From: Pseudoscleropodium purum
Taxonomy: Eukaryota > Streptophyta > Bryopsida > Hypnales > Brachytheciaceae
Reading direction: 5' to 3'
NCBI GenBank assembly: GCA_963969395.1
Contig: OZ017799.1
Coordinates: 19,346,501 to 19,410,500 of the forward strand
Length of the DNA: 64,000 nt
Both the position numbers and the translations under genes were made by a program. Shown here in pieces: positions 36,511 through 49,494 of the stretch. The stretch's first letter is position 1. Every line of letters begins with the position of its first letter. Under the pieces are notes generated by a model, which saw only the letters and a list, made by a program, of their open reading frames with translations, ran no database searches and had not been told where the DNA came from.

Positions 36511-37330
36511 GTCAGTTTTTTACAATTCGCAGCGCCGAGGGGGAACAATCAGTCTCCCCGGCCCAAATCCCCCATGGCCGGTGGAATCTGAGTGAACCTT
36601 GCCGTGCTTTTCAGAATGAATCATCCCTATAGCTTTTTCAGAATCATTCCTTTAGCTTTTTTAGAATCTTTCTTTTTTACGTTAGCTTTTTGGAATCTGG
36701 CAGTGACAGCAAGGCCTCTTTGCGGGACCACTGAATGCGAGGTTCAGTGAGGTTCAGTGGAGTTAGATGGATGGGCTTGGATGGGCTTGGACGGCTTGGT
36801 TGGATGGATGGAGTAGGGCAACACTCGACAGACAGGGACAGGTGGGGGCCGAGGAGGTTGGCGCCAGTCGGGACCAATCATGTGGGCTCGTGAATATTCA
36901 GTCTTACGGACACGTCACTCTGACTAATGGCCCACGCCCGCCACTCTCGCAGGACCGCGTGTCGGTCTTCCAGGATTCCAGGGAGGGGGGTAGGTTCCGT
37001 TGGGCTAGATTAGATTAGATTCAATTCACTCCCTGCGTCCCCGCGTTCGTGGTAGTTACGAACCTTCGTCGATGTTTTCGGAATTTGGGAACTGCCCTCG
37101 TGCTCACGACGACACACGCCTAGTGAACACGGGTCAGCCAATCGCAGCTCGTCATCCACTGGGCACGTCATGGAGAACAGCGAGCATGGGAGAGAACGTT
37201 GGGGACAGGTGTCGCCTAGTCGGGCTTTGATGATTTAACCCCTAAAAGCCAAATTGATCAATATATGAGCAGGACGTTAAATCCTACACTGGAAGTGGGC
37301 CATTCGAAGTGGACCCAGCAGGGTGGATTG
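36511..37330. other. GC-rich island without a recognised gene
   Basis: Base composition is well above the surrounding AT-rich DNA. It contains a degenerate repeat of ctttttcagaatc units at about 36606-36702 and a gatgggcttg(g) repeat at about 36767-36810. No frame shows a known family. It could be a distant promoter, an unannotated non-coding transcript or the remains of a gene. A TTAACCCCTAAAAG motif at 37235-37248 looks like the tip of a TTAA-family element. Confidence 0.35.
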
Positions 37331-38355
37331 ACTCGGGGAAAATGCAAGAATTTTTTATTTCTCACACAAATTTTTTTTTCTTACAAATTTTGAATCTTTA
37401 TTTATTATATGAGACACCAAACTAGTTAAGAGAGGTCTAGAACATACTCTAGACACTGTTCAAAATAGGGAACCTTTTTTTACTTTTACATTGGGAGAAC
37501 CTAAAAATTACTCTATTGGGCTTTCTTTGAATGAAGGATTTAATGTCTTGCAATATATGATCGCAACTCCTTTCTAGGAGGATTTTTTCCAAAAAATATT
37601 ATTGTATATTCTTGGCGGGGTTCTCTCTGATTTTTTTTTCAAATTGAAATTGTTATGGTCAATTTTTTTAATTTGTTAAGAAAATAGCACAAAGTGTTCA
37701 ATATTTGCATGGTATTAAATTTTTTAGTTGAAGGAAGAAATATTGATGATTTCATCCACAATTTCATCAATTTTTTGCATTAAAAATTTGAAATTATAGT
37801 TTTAGCTGATCATAAGAAAGAAAAAAGATGCTGAAAATAAAAAACATATTATAGGAAAATTTCAAAGGGAGTTGTTTTGAAATTGAAATAGGTCCAGAAG
37901 GTAAAAAATTTGCCTTTATTTTGAAGATTGTTACTTTTGTATTTTGTAACTTTCTCAATGTAATTCAAGTCTTTGTTTCCAAATCCAAATCCAAATCCAC
38001 ATTTTTCAAAAATTGATCATTTATCATAAATAATAAGTCTTTGTTTTTTTTCTAATGGTGGAAAAAGAAACAAAAAAGGAGTCGCTTTTCCTTGGTCCTA
38101 AGGGCACTCCCTCGGAAATTATGAAATCCCTTACGTAGTGGTCATAGCCTACACCTCTTATTAAATGTTTAAACATTTCAAAGAAATCATCATGGTCAAG
38201 ATTCATTTTCTGCAATATCTTGGCATAGAATTTTGCCGCAAATATTTTCCCTTTGCAAATAATTTTGACTACTAACTTACAGTGGGTACGGTAATCCCTC
38301 CACCAAGTGTTTCGCCGAATAATAAAAAAACCTTTGTCTAGGGCCTTGGCTCGCA
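37331..38355. other. AT-rich DNA upstream of choline kinase
   Basis: A 110-codon open frame on the minus strand (38356-38024) reads basic segments such as FIIRRNTWWRDYRTHCKLV and DHDDFFEMFKHL. It opens with TTG rather than ATG and matches no family I know, so it is not called as a gene. Confidence 0.3.
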
Positions 38356-38749
38356 AGATTGAGGGCGGTGAAAAAAGAAATTAGGGCAAGATTCCCCTGT
38401 CGTGCTGGCACCACTCCATCACGAACGCGCTCTTCATGGCCAGCCTTTTCCCACTTCCTGATGCCTTGCCTCGGTCATGTCTCCCTGCGCCTCCTTCCCT
38501 TCAACTTAAGTTATAATTACAAGTTCGTTTTCCGCCGACCTGCCAAACTTCTTATTATCATCGTTTCCATTCTCTTCACTTCCGACGTTTCTCGCAACTG
38601 CTTTTGCGTTCAGTTCAGGCACACACGCACGTCCTCGCACAAAAACTTCAGGACCAACGTTTGACGAGAGTCAGTGGTTCGGGGTTACGACGAGATCTCT
38701 TTAATTTCTGTGCAGCGCCTTTGATTTCCAGAACAGCCGACGGATTCTT

Positions 38750-39268
38750 GGTAGGTAGCTTGTGTGTGCTGAGTGTCGTAGGGTTTCTTCCATTTGGATA
38801 TGGAGGTTCTTGGCTGTGGTCGGTGGAAGAGATTCAGATCTCGAGAGTAGTTGTCTTTTTCTTCTTTTCTGAGAGTGGTGTCTAATTCTCCGTTTTCTTG
38901 CTTTTTTTTCCATGTTTTGTTAAATTTTTCTGGAATCGTGGCTTGAATTGAGCATGCGCAACGGGATTTCTCACTTTTTCAGAGTGCGAGAGTAGTTTTT
39001 TTGTTCTGTTTTAATGAGTGTTAATATCAGTCGTGCTCTTTCTTATTTTCGTTGAGAAAATTGTTTCTGGAATTGTGGCGTTGAGTTAAGCATTGTGAGA
39101 CTTTACTTTGAGGAGTGCGTGAGAGTTTTCTTGTCCTGTTTTTATAGAGTGTTTTAGATCATTCATGTTCTTGCTTATTTTTTTAGAAAAGAAATTTTAT
39201 TTCGTCTTTTTTCCTGGTTTAATGTAGTTTTGCTTAACTGATTTCTCACGTTCCTCTACCCTGCAGGT
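38750..39268 (+). other. Probable 5'-UTR intron of choline kinase
   Basis: A donor-like TTG then GTAGGTAG near 38750 and an acceptor CTACCCTGCAG ending at about 39266 bracket a T-rich stretch of about 515 bp. It lies between a GC-richer leader (about 38360-38750) and the ATG at 39320. A leader intron is common in plant housekeeping genes. This is inferred only from the splice-like ends and base composition. Confidence 0.4.
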
Positions 39269-39319
39269 TGTAAACTCACACGAGTCTGGAAGCGTTTTGA
39301 AACATACGCAGTAGTCAGG

Positions 39320-41936
39320 ATGGTGCTAGTTGACAATGGTTTGCAGCCGACGAGCACTTCACACAGCCTTGTGAAAGCATGTAGTCTTGAGGCTTTGCAG
39401 GCCGCAGCAGGGCCACCAGCAGCGGAAGCGGAAGGGAACCGTACCTTGGCTCCTACATCTTCAATTGAGCTCCCTGTCGAAGCTTACAAAGTGCTCCATA
39501 AATTGGCGGGGAAATGGACGGACATCTTGGACCCTGTGGATCTGAAGTTGACGCGGCTCAAGGGTGCTATGACAAACAATGTTTATCAGTGCCACTGGGA
39601 GAGAAACAATGGGAACCGTCCTAAGAAAGTTCTTGTGCGTGTGTATGGAGAAGGCTCGGGTTTGTTCTTTGACAGAAATGACGAAGTCCATACTTTTGAG
39701 CGGATGTCGCAGAGAGGTCAAGGGCCAATGCTATTAGGCCGGTTTCCGAATGGCCGTGTGGAGGAATTCTTGCGAGCTCGGGTTTGCTCCTATCCTAGCT
39801 TGTCTCTATCTTATGTTAATCTTTTGACTTTCGTAGCGAGTTAGAATTTAGAACAAGAATTTAGTGGCGACTACTTTGACGGGATGGATCTGCTCTGATT
39901 ACGTGTCTCTTCTACTGTTTTCTTTCGAATATTGTGTCTACGTTTTCCAAGACTTTTGGCAGAGGGAGAAATGATGTTTACACAACTGTGGATCTCTCAA
40001 GACTAGTGGGACACCTGTTGCCCTTGCGTTCCGTTGTGTATATTCCAGCACTTCAGTTGAATGTTTTTTCACCGAGTCTCGTCGATGCAGACACTGGAGA
40101 AGCACGACCTTCGTGATCCAGAAATTTCGAAAAAAATTGCTGTGAAGCTCTTGGACTTCAATAAGATCGACATGCCAGGTCCGCGGAAAGCCAAGATATG
40201 GGAGCGCCTCAGGTTGGCCTTTCATGCAAGCATTCTGTTGCTAAATGTTGTGGGTAGCCTTGTTGTATCTGCAGTGACGGCTTTACCAACATTGATTTTT
40301 TTTAATTTTTTTTTCCCTTTCTATTTTCCATCTGAATTACTTCTTTGTGTGTCCCTCATTTTGGTCACATTTTGGCTACTTGATACGGTAGAAAGGCTTC
40401 TACTCTTTGGCTTTACCGGTTGCATGTAATTTTTAGCACCATTGCAGCGATACTTGACGTGTCTCTGTGGTTACACAAGTTTCTGAAAAGTGCGGTCCTT
40501 GCCAGGGATTGGTTGGTGAAGATTCTGGAGCACTCAGATTCCAGTCAAGTGATTGAGTTTGGGTTGAATAAACTGGATGATGAAATCAATGATCTACAGC
40601 GGCGGCTGATGAAGCCCGATACTAAAATCGGTTTCTGCCACAACGACTTGCAATATGGCAACATCATGCTTTCGGAGAAGGACGACTCTGTCACGCTCAT
40701 AGTATGTATTCTCTCACTCCTTTCTTGCATCGGTCGAGTCTCCAGAATTTTTTTTTGGTGCCGTACCCGGAAGACGTTGGTTTGAGAAATGTCATGTACA
40801 CCCGTCTCATCACCGGAACACAAGTGTATGATGTGATGAATTGTTGTCAATTATTGCAGACGCTGTTTGGAACAACTTAATTTCTAGTTTATATTGCAGT
40901 TGCAAGGAAGGCATTTGCTTAGGTGTTTAATTTTTTTGATCAATTGTATACAATTCTGATGATTGAATGCTACTTATGCGGTTTAACCCGGTTTGGAGCA
41001 GGATTACGAGTATGCAAGTTACAACCCTGTTGCGTTTGATATTGCCAACCATTTCTGTGAGATGACTGCGGATTACCACAGTGACGAGCCTCATCTATTG
41101 AATCAAGAAGAGTTCCCTGGTGAGTTTTTTTTTACTTTGCTGTCCTAATTTCTCATATTCTCTAAATGAACGTGAATGAGATGAATTAGTATAGAAATCT
41201 ATGTTGTATCATGATTCATGTCTACATTACTAACGCAGAATGTGTTTCAGATTATGAAGAACGAAGCATATTTGTACGGGCGTATCTGGAAGCTTCAGGT
41301 ATTTATTCAAGATTGTTTCGTAGACTCTTCTTATCTTTCTTGTATCCACCAGTTGTGTTGTTAATTTCATGATGCGTAGCGTGTAAGCTATATATGCGTA
41401 TTGTGGCGTGGATCTGTTTTCTTTTTTTCTGAACATGTTTTGAGGGACTTTTATCTTTTTTTCTGACTTTTGTTGTGTTGTTTACAGAGGATTCAGTATC
41501 CCAGGCAGATGTGGAGAAGCTTGTGAAGGAGGTGGACGAGTTTGTACTTGCAAGCCACCTACACTGGGCTCTTTGGGGTTTGCTGTCGGTAAGTGTTCAT
41601 CATATTTGTTTTAATTTGATATTTATGTCGAATATTGAGGTCTGTTTGTTGATTAGTTTCTGCATTGTGTATCCGTAGACAAGGAACTTACTTCTGGACC
41701 TCGAAACGCGGTTTTTTCAGCAAATTCATTTGGATAATTAACCATCTACTATGTCCTCTTCCTGGGCCGTGATGAAAATGGTTTTTGGGCCGTCATTTCC
41801 GCAGTGTTTAATTTGTATGATTTGAAATTTGTGGCAGGCTGCCTATCAGGATGTGGAGTTCGATTTTTTGGGATACTCGAAGCAGCGTTTCGCAGAATAT
41901 TTCAAATTGAAACGTGAACTATTTGGGAGTAGATAA
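39320..41936 (+). CDS. Choline/ethanolamine kinase
   Basis: Exons 39320-39781, 40091-40212, 40437-40701, 41002-41119, 41251-41298, 41488-41588 and 41838-41936 splice in frame to 404 residues. The enzyme phosphorylates choline (and often ethanolamine) with ATP, the first step of the Kennedy pathway to phosphatidylcholine. Seen: [14 protein letters not shown] and [11 protein letters not shown] (nucleotide-binding lobe), the Brenner phosphotransferase motif HNDLQYGN with H263, D265 and N270, and the choline kinase motif [18 protein letters not shown] from D284. The C-terminal [15 protein letters not shown] and [10 protein letters not shown] blocks are also typical. Length is somewhat above the plant norm (about 350), mainly from an N-terminal extension of about 50 residues. 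Exon 3 must start at the TTTTTAG acceptor (40437), because the stronger-looking TTGCAG ending at 40447 breaks the frame. This adds about nine residues relative to relatives. Choline versus ethanolamine preference cannot be told. Confidence 0.92.
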
Positions 41937-44900
41937 GTCAGGTCGTATTCTTGTGGAATTGTCAGCTGTGGGACGAGGGGGAGTCTCAGACAGTTGACTG
42001 CGGATGTGGAAGGAGCCTCCGTGGTGCTCCGAAAATTGGGTTGCCGGATTGTTATTCGTGGACAGTCAACCATTTGTCATGTCAAGGTGTGGATGAAAAC
42101 ACCTCCATATATGGTGGGGCATTGGGTAAGGTTTCTCTAAGGAATCTTCCATGGTCGGGCCTAATTCAGGCACAAATGATCTTTGTTGTTTATTTGATGG
42201 CGAAGACACAATGCCCTGCCTCATTCTCCGAGAGCACTATTCGAGCAATATCCTCTCCGCAATGCTGAGTTGGCGACTCCTGGGACAATGCTACGCCTTC
42301 GTTTTGCGCTGCCTGCAGTGTGAAGTTGTGATGTTGGCCTTCGTTTCAAGAGGAGTATCAACAACTAAACCGAGTAATGTTCTGGAGCCTTGTGTATTGT
42401 AGCAGAATATCAAACCTCCTTTGGTGGTATAGTGTATTGCATTCTAGTGTAAATATTCATTGGATATCCAAAACTCTGGATCAATATGCTGGGATATGGC
42501 TTATGTCCCTATACCATTTACTTCTGTCATGGTTCAGTAATGTCATGTATGATTTATCATACAAACCATAACGTTATACAATTCATTCGCTTGACTTGGG
42601 CTGATTTGCATGATCCAGAATGTTTATGCTTGAGCAGCAGAGTTGCTTGATTTATACTGTTGTGATGCTTATGTCAGAATTCTGTCCTCATCTTGCCAAA
42701 ACTCTCATACTTCCGAGAGGGAAGATTGCATTGCAGGATTAGATTGAATAACTACTTTACTTCTCAGAACATGATTCCCACAACTCTCTTTTCAAATTCT
42801 GCAATGAAAGACCCATCCTCATATCTCATAACTGGTTGTTTTTTAAATGCTAATGTGGCACTGTCCCATTGGCAATCCATCACCATTGCCATTACAAGTT
42901 GTGGATCTAACTATTGGTAGGTTAGAATTACAAATCTACTTTTAATAGATTCAGTAAATTTGGTTTATTGAAACTTCTCTATACGTATGTAACAATTGTA
43001 TTGTGCAAAGAGCAAAACGGTGTATATGTTTAAAGATATAGAGAATCATATATTTGTTACTATGTTTGACTCCTAAATTTCTAAAGACTTACCATTGAAT
43101 TGATAATTCAACAATTAACATCTTCATTTGGATGTCCTTTTGACATTTAAACCTTATGAATGCTCGAATATGGCACCAATCTTTTAGAAAATTTAACCAT
43201 TTTTGAAGATTTTTGAGACATATTAGAAGTACTTTAATTATTTGAATTGGTAGTGCCATATGTCATTGACCTAGCTTAACATAAATACAATTTCTTTTAC
43301 TGTTGTATACCTCAATTTATACAACTTTTATATCTAATACACAAAAACACCATGTGTCTAGAATTGTTTGATTAAAACCTACCAATTTAATTGAAATTGC
43401 CAAATTACAAGACTAAAGAGGAGGCTTTACACCTTGAGGATGTTTATGAATAAAATCTTATAAGAAAAGTGAACCATTGCTATAAGGATAACTTATAGTG
43501 TAGCTACTTTTTATTTACAAAATCCTTGTGAACATTTAACCTTGAAAAGATGACCAAGCTTCACCTAGGCTTCATTGTTTTAGCAAGTTTGAAGAGTTTT
43601 TATTGGGATTTTGTTTAATTCAAATAATTTTTTTTAACCAACAAATGCAATTAATATTCTTCAATCGAACAATTGATATGAAATATTTCTCCATTCAAAT
43701 TATACACTCCATGATCACATGCTCAATCAAAATATTCACAAATTCTTTAACCTTACAAGGTTAAACAAAATGTATCACCTAAGCCTTCATTATGTCTAGA
43801 ATGTGATTGCAAAATTGCACAAGTCAAACACTAAAGAAGGCAAATTTGGAGTTGTACCTGCATGCCAATGTATAAAACCAGCACATTCAGAAATTGATGC
43901 AACAATTGAAATTCTAGAGGGATCACAACAAATTACCTCAACTGCTCAGGACCAAAAGAATAAACCCTAGATTCCTGAGAGCTTGTTAACACTTGCCAAC
44001 ACTAGCAAAGCTCGAGCTTCAAATTCAAATCAGTAGTTCAAAGAAGAAATCCAATGGCAGTAAAAGTTTCAAACTGCTGAAAAAAATGCCAATTCAAATA
44101 AAGTAGTGAACAACTGTGCAGTGCAAGAGATAACCACACTTCACAAATGGTCCCAAGAATCCTCTGGCCTTATACACTTTTGCACAAATCTCTGCATGAA
44201 CTCTAAACATGAAAAATTGCTTTCAAATGGCGAAGTTTAGAGTGAATTCAAATGATGTAGCAAATGTTGGATACACTCTGAACAACATCCTCTAAAATGA
44301 AAGAGATGGGTGATGTTAGCAAAAAAATCTTCAAAAGAATAGCTAAGTATTCCAACTCAATGTTCCCGCTTCAACAGCTTAGCCTTCCCACATGACAACT
44401 CTTCTATGAGAAAGTGCCATAAGTTCAGAACCCATAGTAAGGTAAATCACCCTATGACAATCCAAATGTCAGCCAACCTATCATAGGCAAAAAATTCTAG
44501 TGATGCACATTTCAAGAACTAAAATGTATACCATTAGTACAATTTTGCTTTTGATGAGTTGGCTCCTATTTGGGTTGTGATAGGAAAAGTTACCTCGAGA
44601 TCCTAGATCCATTCAAGAATACCAAGTTTCTTGCTTGGGCTCTAACACAACAAAACAACACTCCTATGGCCCACCTTTCTTCCTAATGTATTAGATGTTT
44701 TTCAAGCCTCTAGAAGACTATGAGTTCCCAGATTGTAGAGAACATGGGAAAGTCGCCACATTTGCAATCTGACATGGTTGGGAGATTGCCAAGATTAGAT
44801 AATATTATTTAATCAATTTTTACTAAATTAATAAATTAATTTTTTAAATAGTTATAGCTTGTTCACAGTTCCAGGAATAGCCCTAAAATGGTCTTCTATG

Positions 44901-45312
44901 AGCCTCAAAAAATATCTAATGTTATTTGTTATAATGAATTACACTAAAAAGGCGGAAGTTCCTATTGTAGTCACTATTAATTCCTTCACTATCACCTAAG
45001 GTATTGATTGTGGTTAGTAATTCAATGTAATTAGCTCAAATCTCATTTATTGCAAAAATTCTATCGTAGGTTGATGTAAGACTATAATGGGTCATTTTCT
45101 AAGTGTCTTGCATTGGGTGGTTTGCTTGTTGTAGGTTGATTTACCTATATACCAATGTAGGTTACTGTAAAATTTTCTAAATTGGTCACCCTACATTTAG
45201 ATAGATTCATTAAAAAATAATTCAATATGGCATGTAATGAAATTTTCAGAAATTGTAATGTAATATACTTGAATAGTGTAGAAAATATTGATGAATTCAC
45301 AAAAAAAACTAT
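41937..45312. other. 3' UTR of choline kinase, then intergenic DNA
   Basis: About 41937-42420 remains GC-balanced and is probably the 3' UTR. Frames there (41951-42268, 42151-42402) have no family signature. From about 42950 the DNA is AT-rich with no gene or clear repeat recognised. Confidence 0.4.
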
Positions 45313-45420
45313 GAAGAGAGAGAGAGGGAAAGAGGGAGAGAGGGAGAGAGGGAGAGAGGGAGAAGGAGAGGGAGAGAGAGAGAGAGAGCGAGGGAGGGAG
45401 GGAGAGAGAGAGGGAGTTAG
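45313..45420. repeat. GA-rich purine tract (microsatellite)
   Basis: About 105 bp of gagagaggg-type sequence on the plus strand, almost pure purine. It mixes GA dinucleotides with an 8-bp gagagagg unit. The overlapping open frame (Glu-Arg-Gly repeats) is a by-product of the repeat. Confidence 0.9.
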
Positions 45421-45845
45421 GTAATTGCTTTATAAATGTAAGAAATTCATAGAATACATAAACTTATTAAGCTTAATCTTTTTTCCCTTCTTTGAAAAAA
45501 GATTGTGTTCATTGAAAGGGATTGAAACTTAACCAATCCTTTTGCTAACTTACTAAGTGTTGACAACCTTGCTTGCTAAGGGTAACAAAAAATTTAGTAA
45601 AGTCCTAAGTACCAGTGCCTCAAATATGGCTTGTCTAATTTGAAATTTTTTCTTGTTTGACGATTATTATCTTTTGAATTTAATATTCAAAGGATGTGTC
45701 ATTTTCTCTCTAACTCTTGGGCTTGTCTCTACTACCAATTGGTACAATTATTTTATGTGGATTTCTTTTTAGGTAATAGTTTGATTGGAATGAATTAACA
45801 AAGGTTTGGATTTCAATGAATATGAGCTTGGCGCTCAAGGGTTAA

Positions 45846-46371
45846 TTCAATTTTTCAACATTTTTGAAAAACAAATAAATTCATAGGATGTAGATTGTTT
45901 GTTACTACATTGCAATCATTGGAATTGGGATTTTCAATGCCATAACTAGATTTGGGATTTTGAATCATTCTCTACTTTTTCTACTTCTTATTTTTTTTCA
46001 ACATGTTGTATAATTCCAAATGATCTGAAAATTTTCAAGCATGTAGAAAACTTGACTCAAAGTCTAATGAATCAAAGGGTTGCAACCATTTTGGACATTT
46101 ATTTCATACAAATGTGACCTTGTGAAGTGTGGTTCTCAAGTTTTTGTAGGGCCCAAAAAAGATTTTTGTTGATTCAAACACTAATATCTTGCAATCTACA
46201 AGGTGGAGATTTTTGAAATTTTTTTACACATCTTTTTAAATCAACATACTACAAGATCCTACAATTACTTGTCCCCAAAAATATTATTTTTTTTCTAAAA
46301 TTTGGTACTTGTACTAGAAATGGTAGATTTGGAGCGTTTTAGCTAAAAACATAGTCAAAAACCTTTAGGGG
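45846..46371 (+). mobile_element. TTAA-family element, truncated
   Basis: From gattgtttgttact at about 45892 to the right end CCTTTAGGGG at 46371 it is collinear with 23350-23847: cattggaattgg, ttcaagcatgtag, actaatatcttgcaatctaca and aagatcctacaatta are shared. The right flank is CTAA instead of TTAA. The left third of the element is missing. Confidence 0.65.
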
Positions 46372-47459
46372 CTAAACATTCAACTTTGAGAATCAAGAAC
46401 ATTCAATCAATTGCCAAGAAGATTCAACAAAAATGTGATAGCCAAAACCATGTTTAGAAGCTTATTTAGATGTTTTTAGGTGTAGTATCTTAAAATGTCA
46501 TGTATATGGAATTTTCTTGCAAGTTCACAAAAAAAACAAGGAGTACTTAATCTATTCTACTTTCTATATATTTTCTAAATTCGTATCAAATTTAGTTGAA
46601 TTGATCAAATTTGTTTTTTTATTGATAAGATATACATTTCTAACTAAAACATTTCTTATCCAATTGCATCCTAAATGTACATACATACAATTTAAGCCTA
46701 ATAAAAGACAAATATTAATAGAGGATGCAATTACAAAGGTAGAAGGATTTTGAGCTAGTATACATATCTTGGTTAGTTTTGGCTATTCCTTGATTCCACC
46801 CTTGCTTCAAATGGTATAAATTTATCTATAGGAAGAATTGGAGCTTTTTGTTGGAAATAGATAGTAAGTACCTAGAGCCACTTGTAACTAAGTGTACTGA
46901 CCAATATAAGGCAGATTGTAAAGTTATTTGTAAATTCATCCCTTGTTTTTCCTTGTATTTTTCCTTTGATGTCCTAAAAGGAGGGTTGCTATTATGTGAG
47001 CATAGGAATGTGAGCCCATGAGCCTAGAATACTATACACTTATGTTATAGGTGTATATACTATAGAAAGTATCCATGATTATAGAATATATATACATTAC
47101 AAATACCCATATTATAAGTGTTTTTGATACACACTTTTGATAGAGTGTGATGTCTACATTATAGGTACCTATATTATAGGCTTAATGCTTACAAACTCGC
47201 ATTCCTAGGTTCACATACTAGCACTGTTGGTCCTAACTCTTAAAAATATGTGTATATGAAAACTTAGTATGTGAAACGTTTACATGTTCCCCATTTGAGT
47301 AATTTCACCCATGTGAACTCAAATCTTCAATCAAATGAATCATTGGAATTACACATCAAGAGATATAGATGTATGAACATGAAATTGATTGATGTTTTGT
47401 TTCATTGTGTATTATTTCTCTCATCTTCAATGAGTGCCATCAATAATTCAATGGAGCAC
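46372..47459. other. AT-rich intergenic DNA, no gene recognised
   Basis: No coding or repeat structure was recognised. Phrases such as 'tattataggt' recur at about 47040-47180 but without clear periodicity. Confidence 0.4.
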
Positions 47460-47960
47460 ATTGGGACATTAAATAGGCTAAGGGGAGTAACGTTAGGGAG
47501 TCCTTGTCCTCGCCCAAGCAGATGAGTAAGGCGGCTTCCCCAACTCACTTAACTTCACAGACTGTAGCCACCGTGACTCCCCTAATTGTGGACCTTCCAC
47601 ATTCCTCGAAGGGAAGCTTTACAAAGTTTCTTGATTAATCACAGTCACAAGGAATTGAACCAGAATTGAATAAGCCCTGGCTTCTGGCTTTGTGGTTCGG
47701 TTGAGAATTCGTCCGGCAATCTTTGAAAACTTGCACTAGCTTCGTCCCGGGAGGAATTCACTCGAGTTGTTGATGGGGACAGTGCCATTTCAGCCTTCGA
47801 CTTCTTGCAAAAAGGAAAGGCTGGGCATCCCTGGAGGATCACCCCCCGGGGAGCTCGATTTCGAAGGCAAAAGAGTCATAATGTATTGCATTGTTTGTTT
47901 TCCCGTGCGTCCACCATATACAGGTGACAGACGCGGTCATGAATCGTCACTGAACTAGCC
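47460..47960. other. GC-balanced patch of unknown origin
   Basis: This roughly 500-bp block stands out from AT-rich flanks. The minus-strand frame 47842-47645 reads KAEMALSPSTTRVNSSRDE and QSQKPGLIQFWFNSL before a stop. No family was recognised. It could be a gene fragment or an insertion of organellar DNA; neither can be shown from sequence alone. Confidence 0.3.
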
Positions 47961-48181
47961 AGAGAGTGACATAAACTGGCAAATATCATACTAGGAAGAG
48001 CTAGCGCTGTTACGATGAATCCGTGCAGCTCGTGTACATAGAACTATCATTGAATCACACAGTTTCCCTTCAACTAGACTTACTAATTTTCACCACTATG
48101 GCACTATCAAGCTGCCATGAATGCACAATTTCGGGCGCCATTTCGGGTGCCAATTCCAAAGAATGCCTGCGTGCTTTCTTC

Positions 48182-49479
48182 TCAACCCCAGTAACGAGGC
48201 GTTCCGTTCTTCAAATCCTTCACAATAGTGGCATTCACCCCAAACGACCTCTCAATCACAGCACTGGTGATATTAGGCACAAAGATCTGGTTGGACGGGA
48301 ACAATGTCCCGGGGTTTTGCGACGTCAGTATGTTGAATGTAATGGCGGTTTCGTTCCCCACGTTGAGCTGGAAGTGCTGGCTTCCTCTCGGGAAGACGGT
48401 GAAGTCGCCGACTTCGAGAACGGAGGCGAACAGCTGGTTGTCGTCGCTGATGAAGCCTGTGTATATTGAGCCTTTCAATACGAAGAGAGTCTCCGCGGCG
48501 CGAGGGTGGGTGTGGAGGGGGACGACGCCGCCAATGGCGAAGTCAAGTCGGCCGTGGCTGACACCCATCGTGTTGAGGCCGGGCATTTGTTGCACGGTGA
48601 CCAGGTCGGCGATGGCACCCGTCTCGAACACGGAGGTCGGGTGCACTGCGGATATGCAATCACAGAATTAGGCAATCCACGAATCCGAGCATGCACGTAC
48701 AGTAGTCCAGCGCATTCATGCATGGTGGAGCCCATAACAGGAGAGAGATCCGTAACTTCCATAGACCCAATAGATTCCATTGTGCAACTATGGAAATTCA
48801 CCATGCAAGTAAAGAATAGACTGAGCCTAGAATTTCATACAGAAGCTTCGAAAATTACATGGTTGCACTAAGGACTCGCTTTTCGGAGTTCTCTAGCGTA
48901 ATTAAATACCCTGTTGAAATCGATCATAGGAAACGCTACACATGCAGGAGTCTTTATTCACTGCCCCACAATAAACTTTCAAAACTATTTCTTAGAGTAA
49001 AATCGAATCACCCTCACAAGAGCCACAGATCGAACATCTCACAATGCAAGAATTGCAAAAATTTACCACAAGTAGTGCACGCAATATAACCAATTGACAA
49101 TTTTCTATTCAGGGAATAATTATAATTTACACGTCCCTCTACTCACTGTTCGACCAAAACTTTACAACATGTTAATTACCCATTCCCCGATCTCCATGTG
49201 ATCGATTGGTGTCTACTGCAGATTCCATTCCATTGTCCTCACCAAGACTAACAAGTACTGTGGATTTGAATTGAAGCTAGCTAGCTTACAAGGTTTGCGG
49301 AATCCGGTGTACGTGAAGTCCTTGGCGGTAACAGTGTCTCGGGGTTTGCACGGGAACCCATTCACCACCACCTTGGACGTCAGATCCGCCACGCAGTAGT
49401 CCTGCAGGGGGTCGGGATCCGCAGCATTCGCAACCTGCAGTGCACCCAAAAATGCGCAGGCCATCACGAGCCAGTACAT
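48182..49479 (-). CDS. Germin-like protein (secreted cupin)
   Basis: Two minus-strand exons, 49479-49290 and 48645-48182, join in frame (one intron of 644 bp) to give 217 residues, the normal size for the family. Germin-like proteins are apoplastic metal-binding cupins; some have superoxide dismutase or oxalate oxidase activity. Seen: a signal peptide of about 19 residues (MYWLVMACAFLGALQVANA), DPDPLQDYCVADL, a conserved cysteine pair C29 and C44, and germin box 1 HTHPRAAE with metal ligands H108, H110 and E115. Box 2 is GDFTVFPRGSQHFQLN with ligand H154. All four metal ligands are present, so a functional metal site is likely. Which activity it has cannot be told. The start is the ATG directly before the signal peptide. 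Confidence 0.93.
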
Positions 49480-49494
49480 GCATAGTTGTAATAG

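Noticed and set aside
37239..37276. Possible eighth TTAA-family copy (TTAACCCCTAAAAG.. to ..GGACG TTAA)
   Set aside because: Only one end is convincing and the segment is under 40 bp; it is noted as a remnant and not called.
45227..45424. Open frame rich in Glu, Arg and Gly
   Set aside because: It is a direct reading of the GA-rich microsatellite and not a gene.
48228..48871. Long plus-strand frames opposite the germin-like gene
   Set aside because: They are antisense shadows of the GC-rich germin exon 2, without family motifs.
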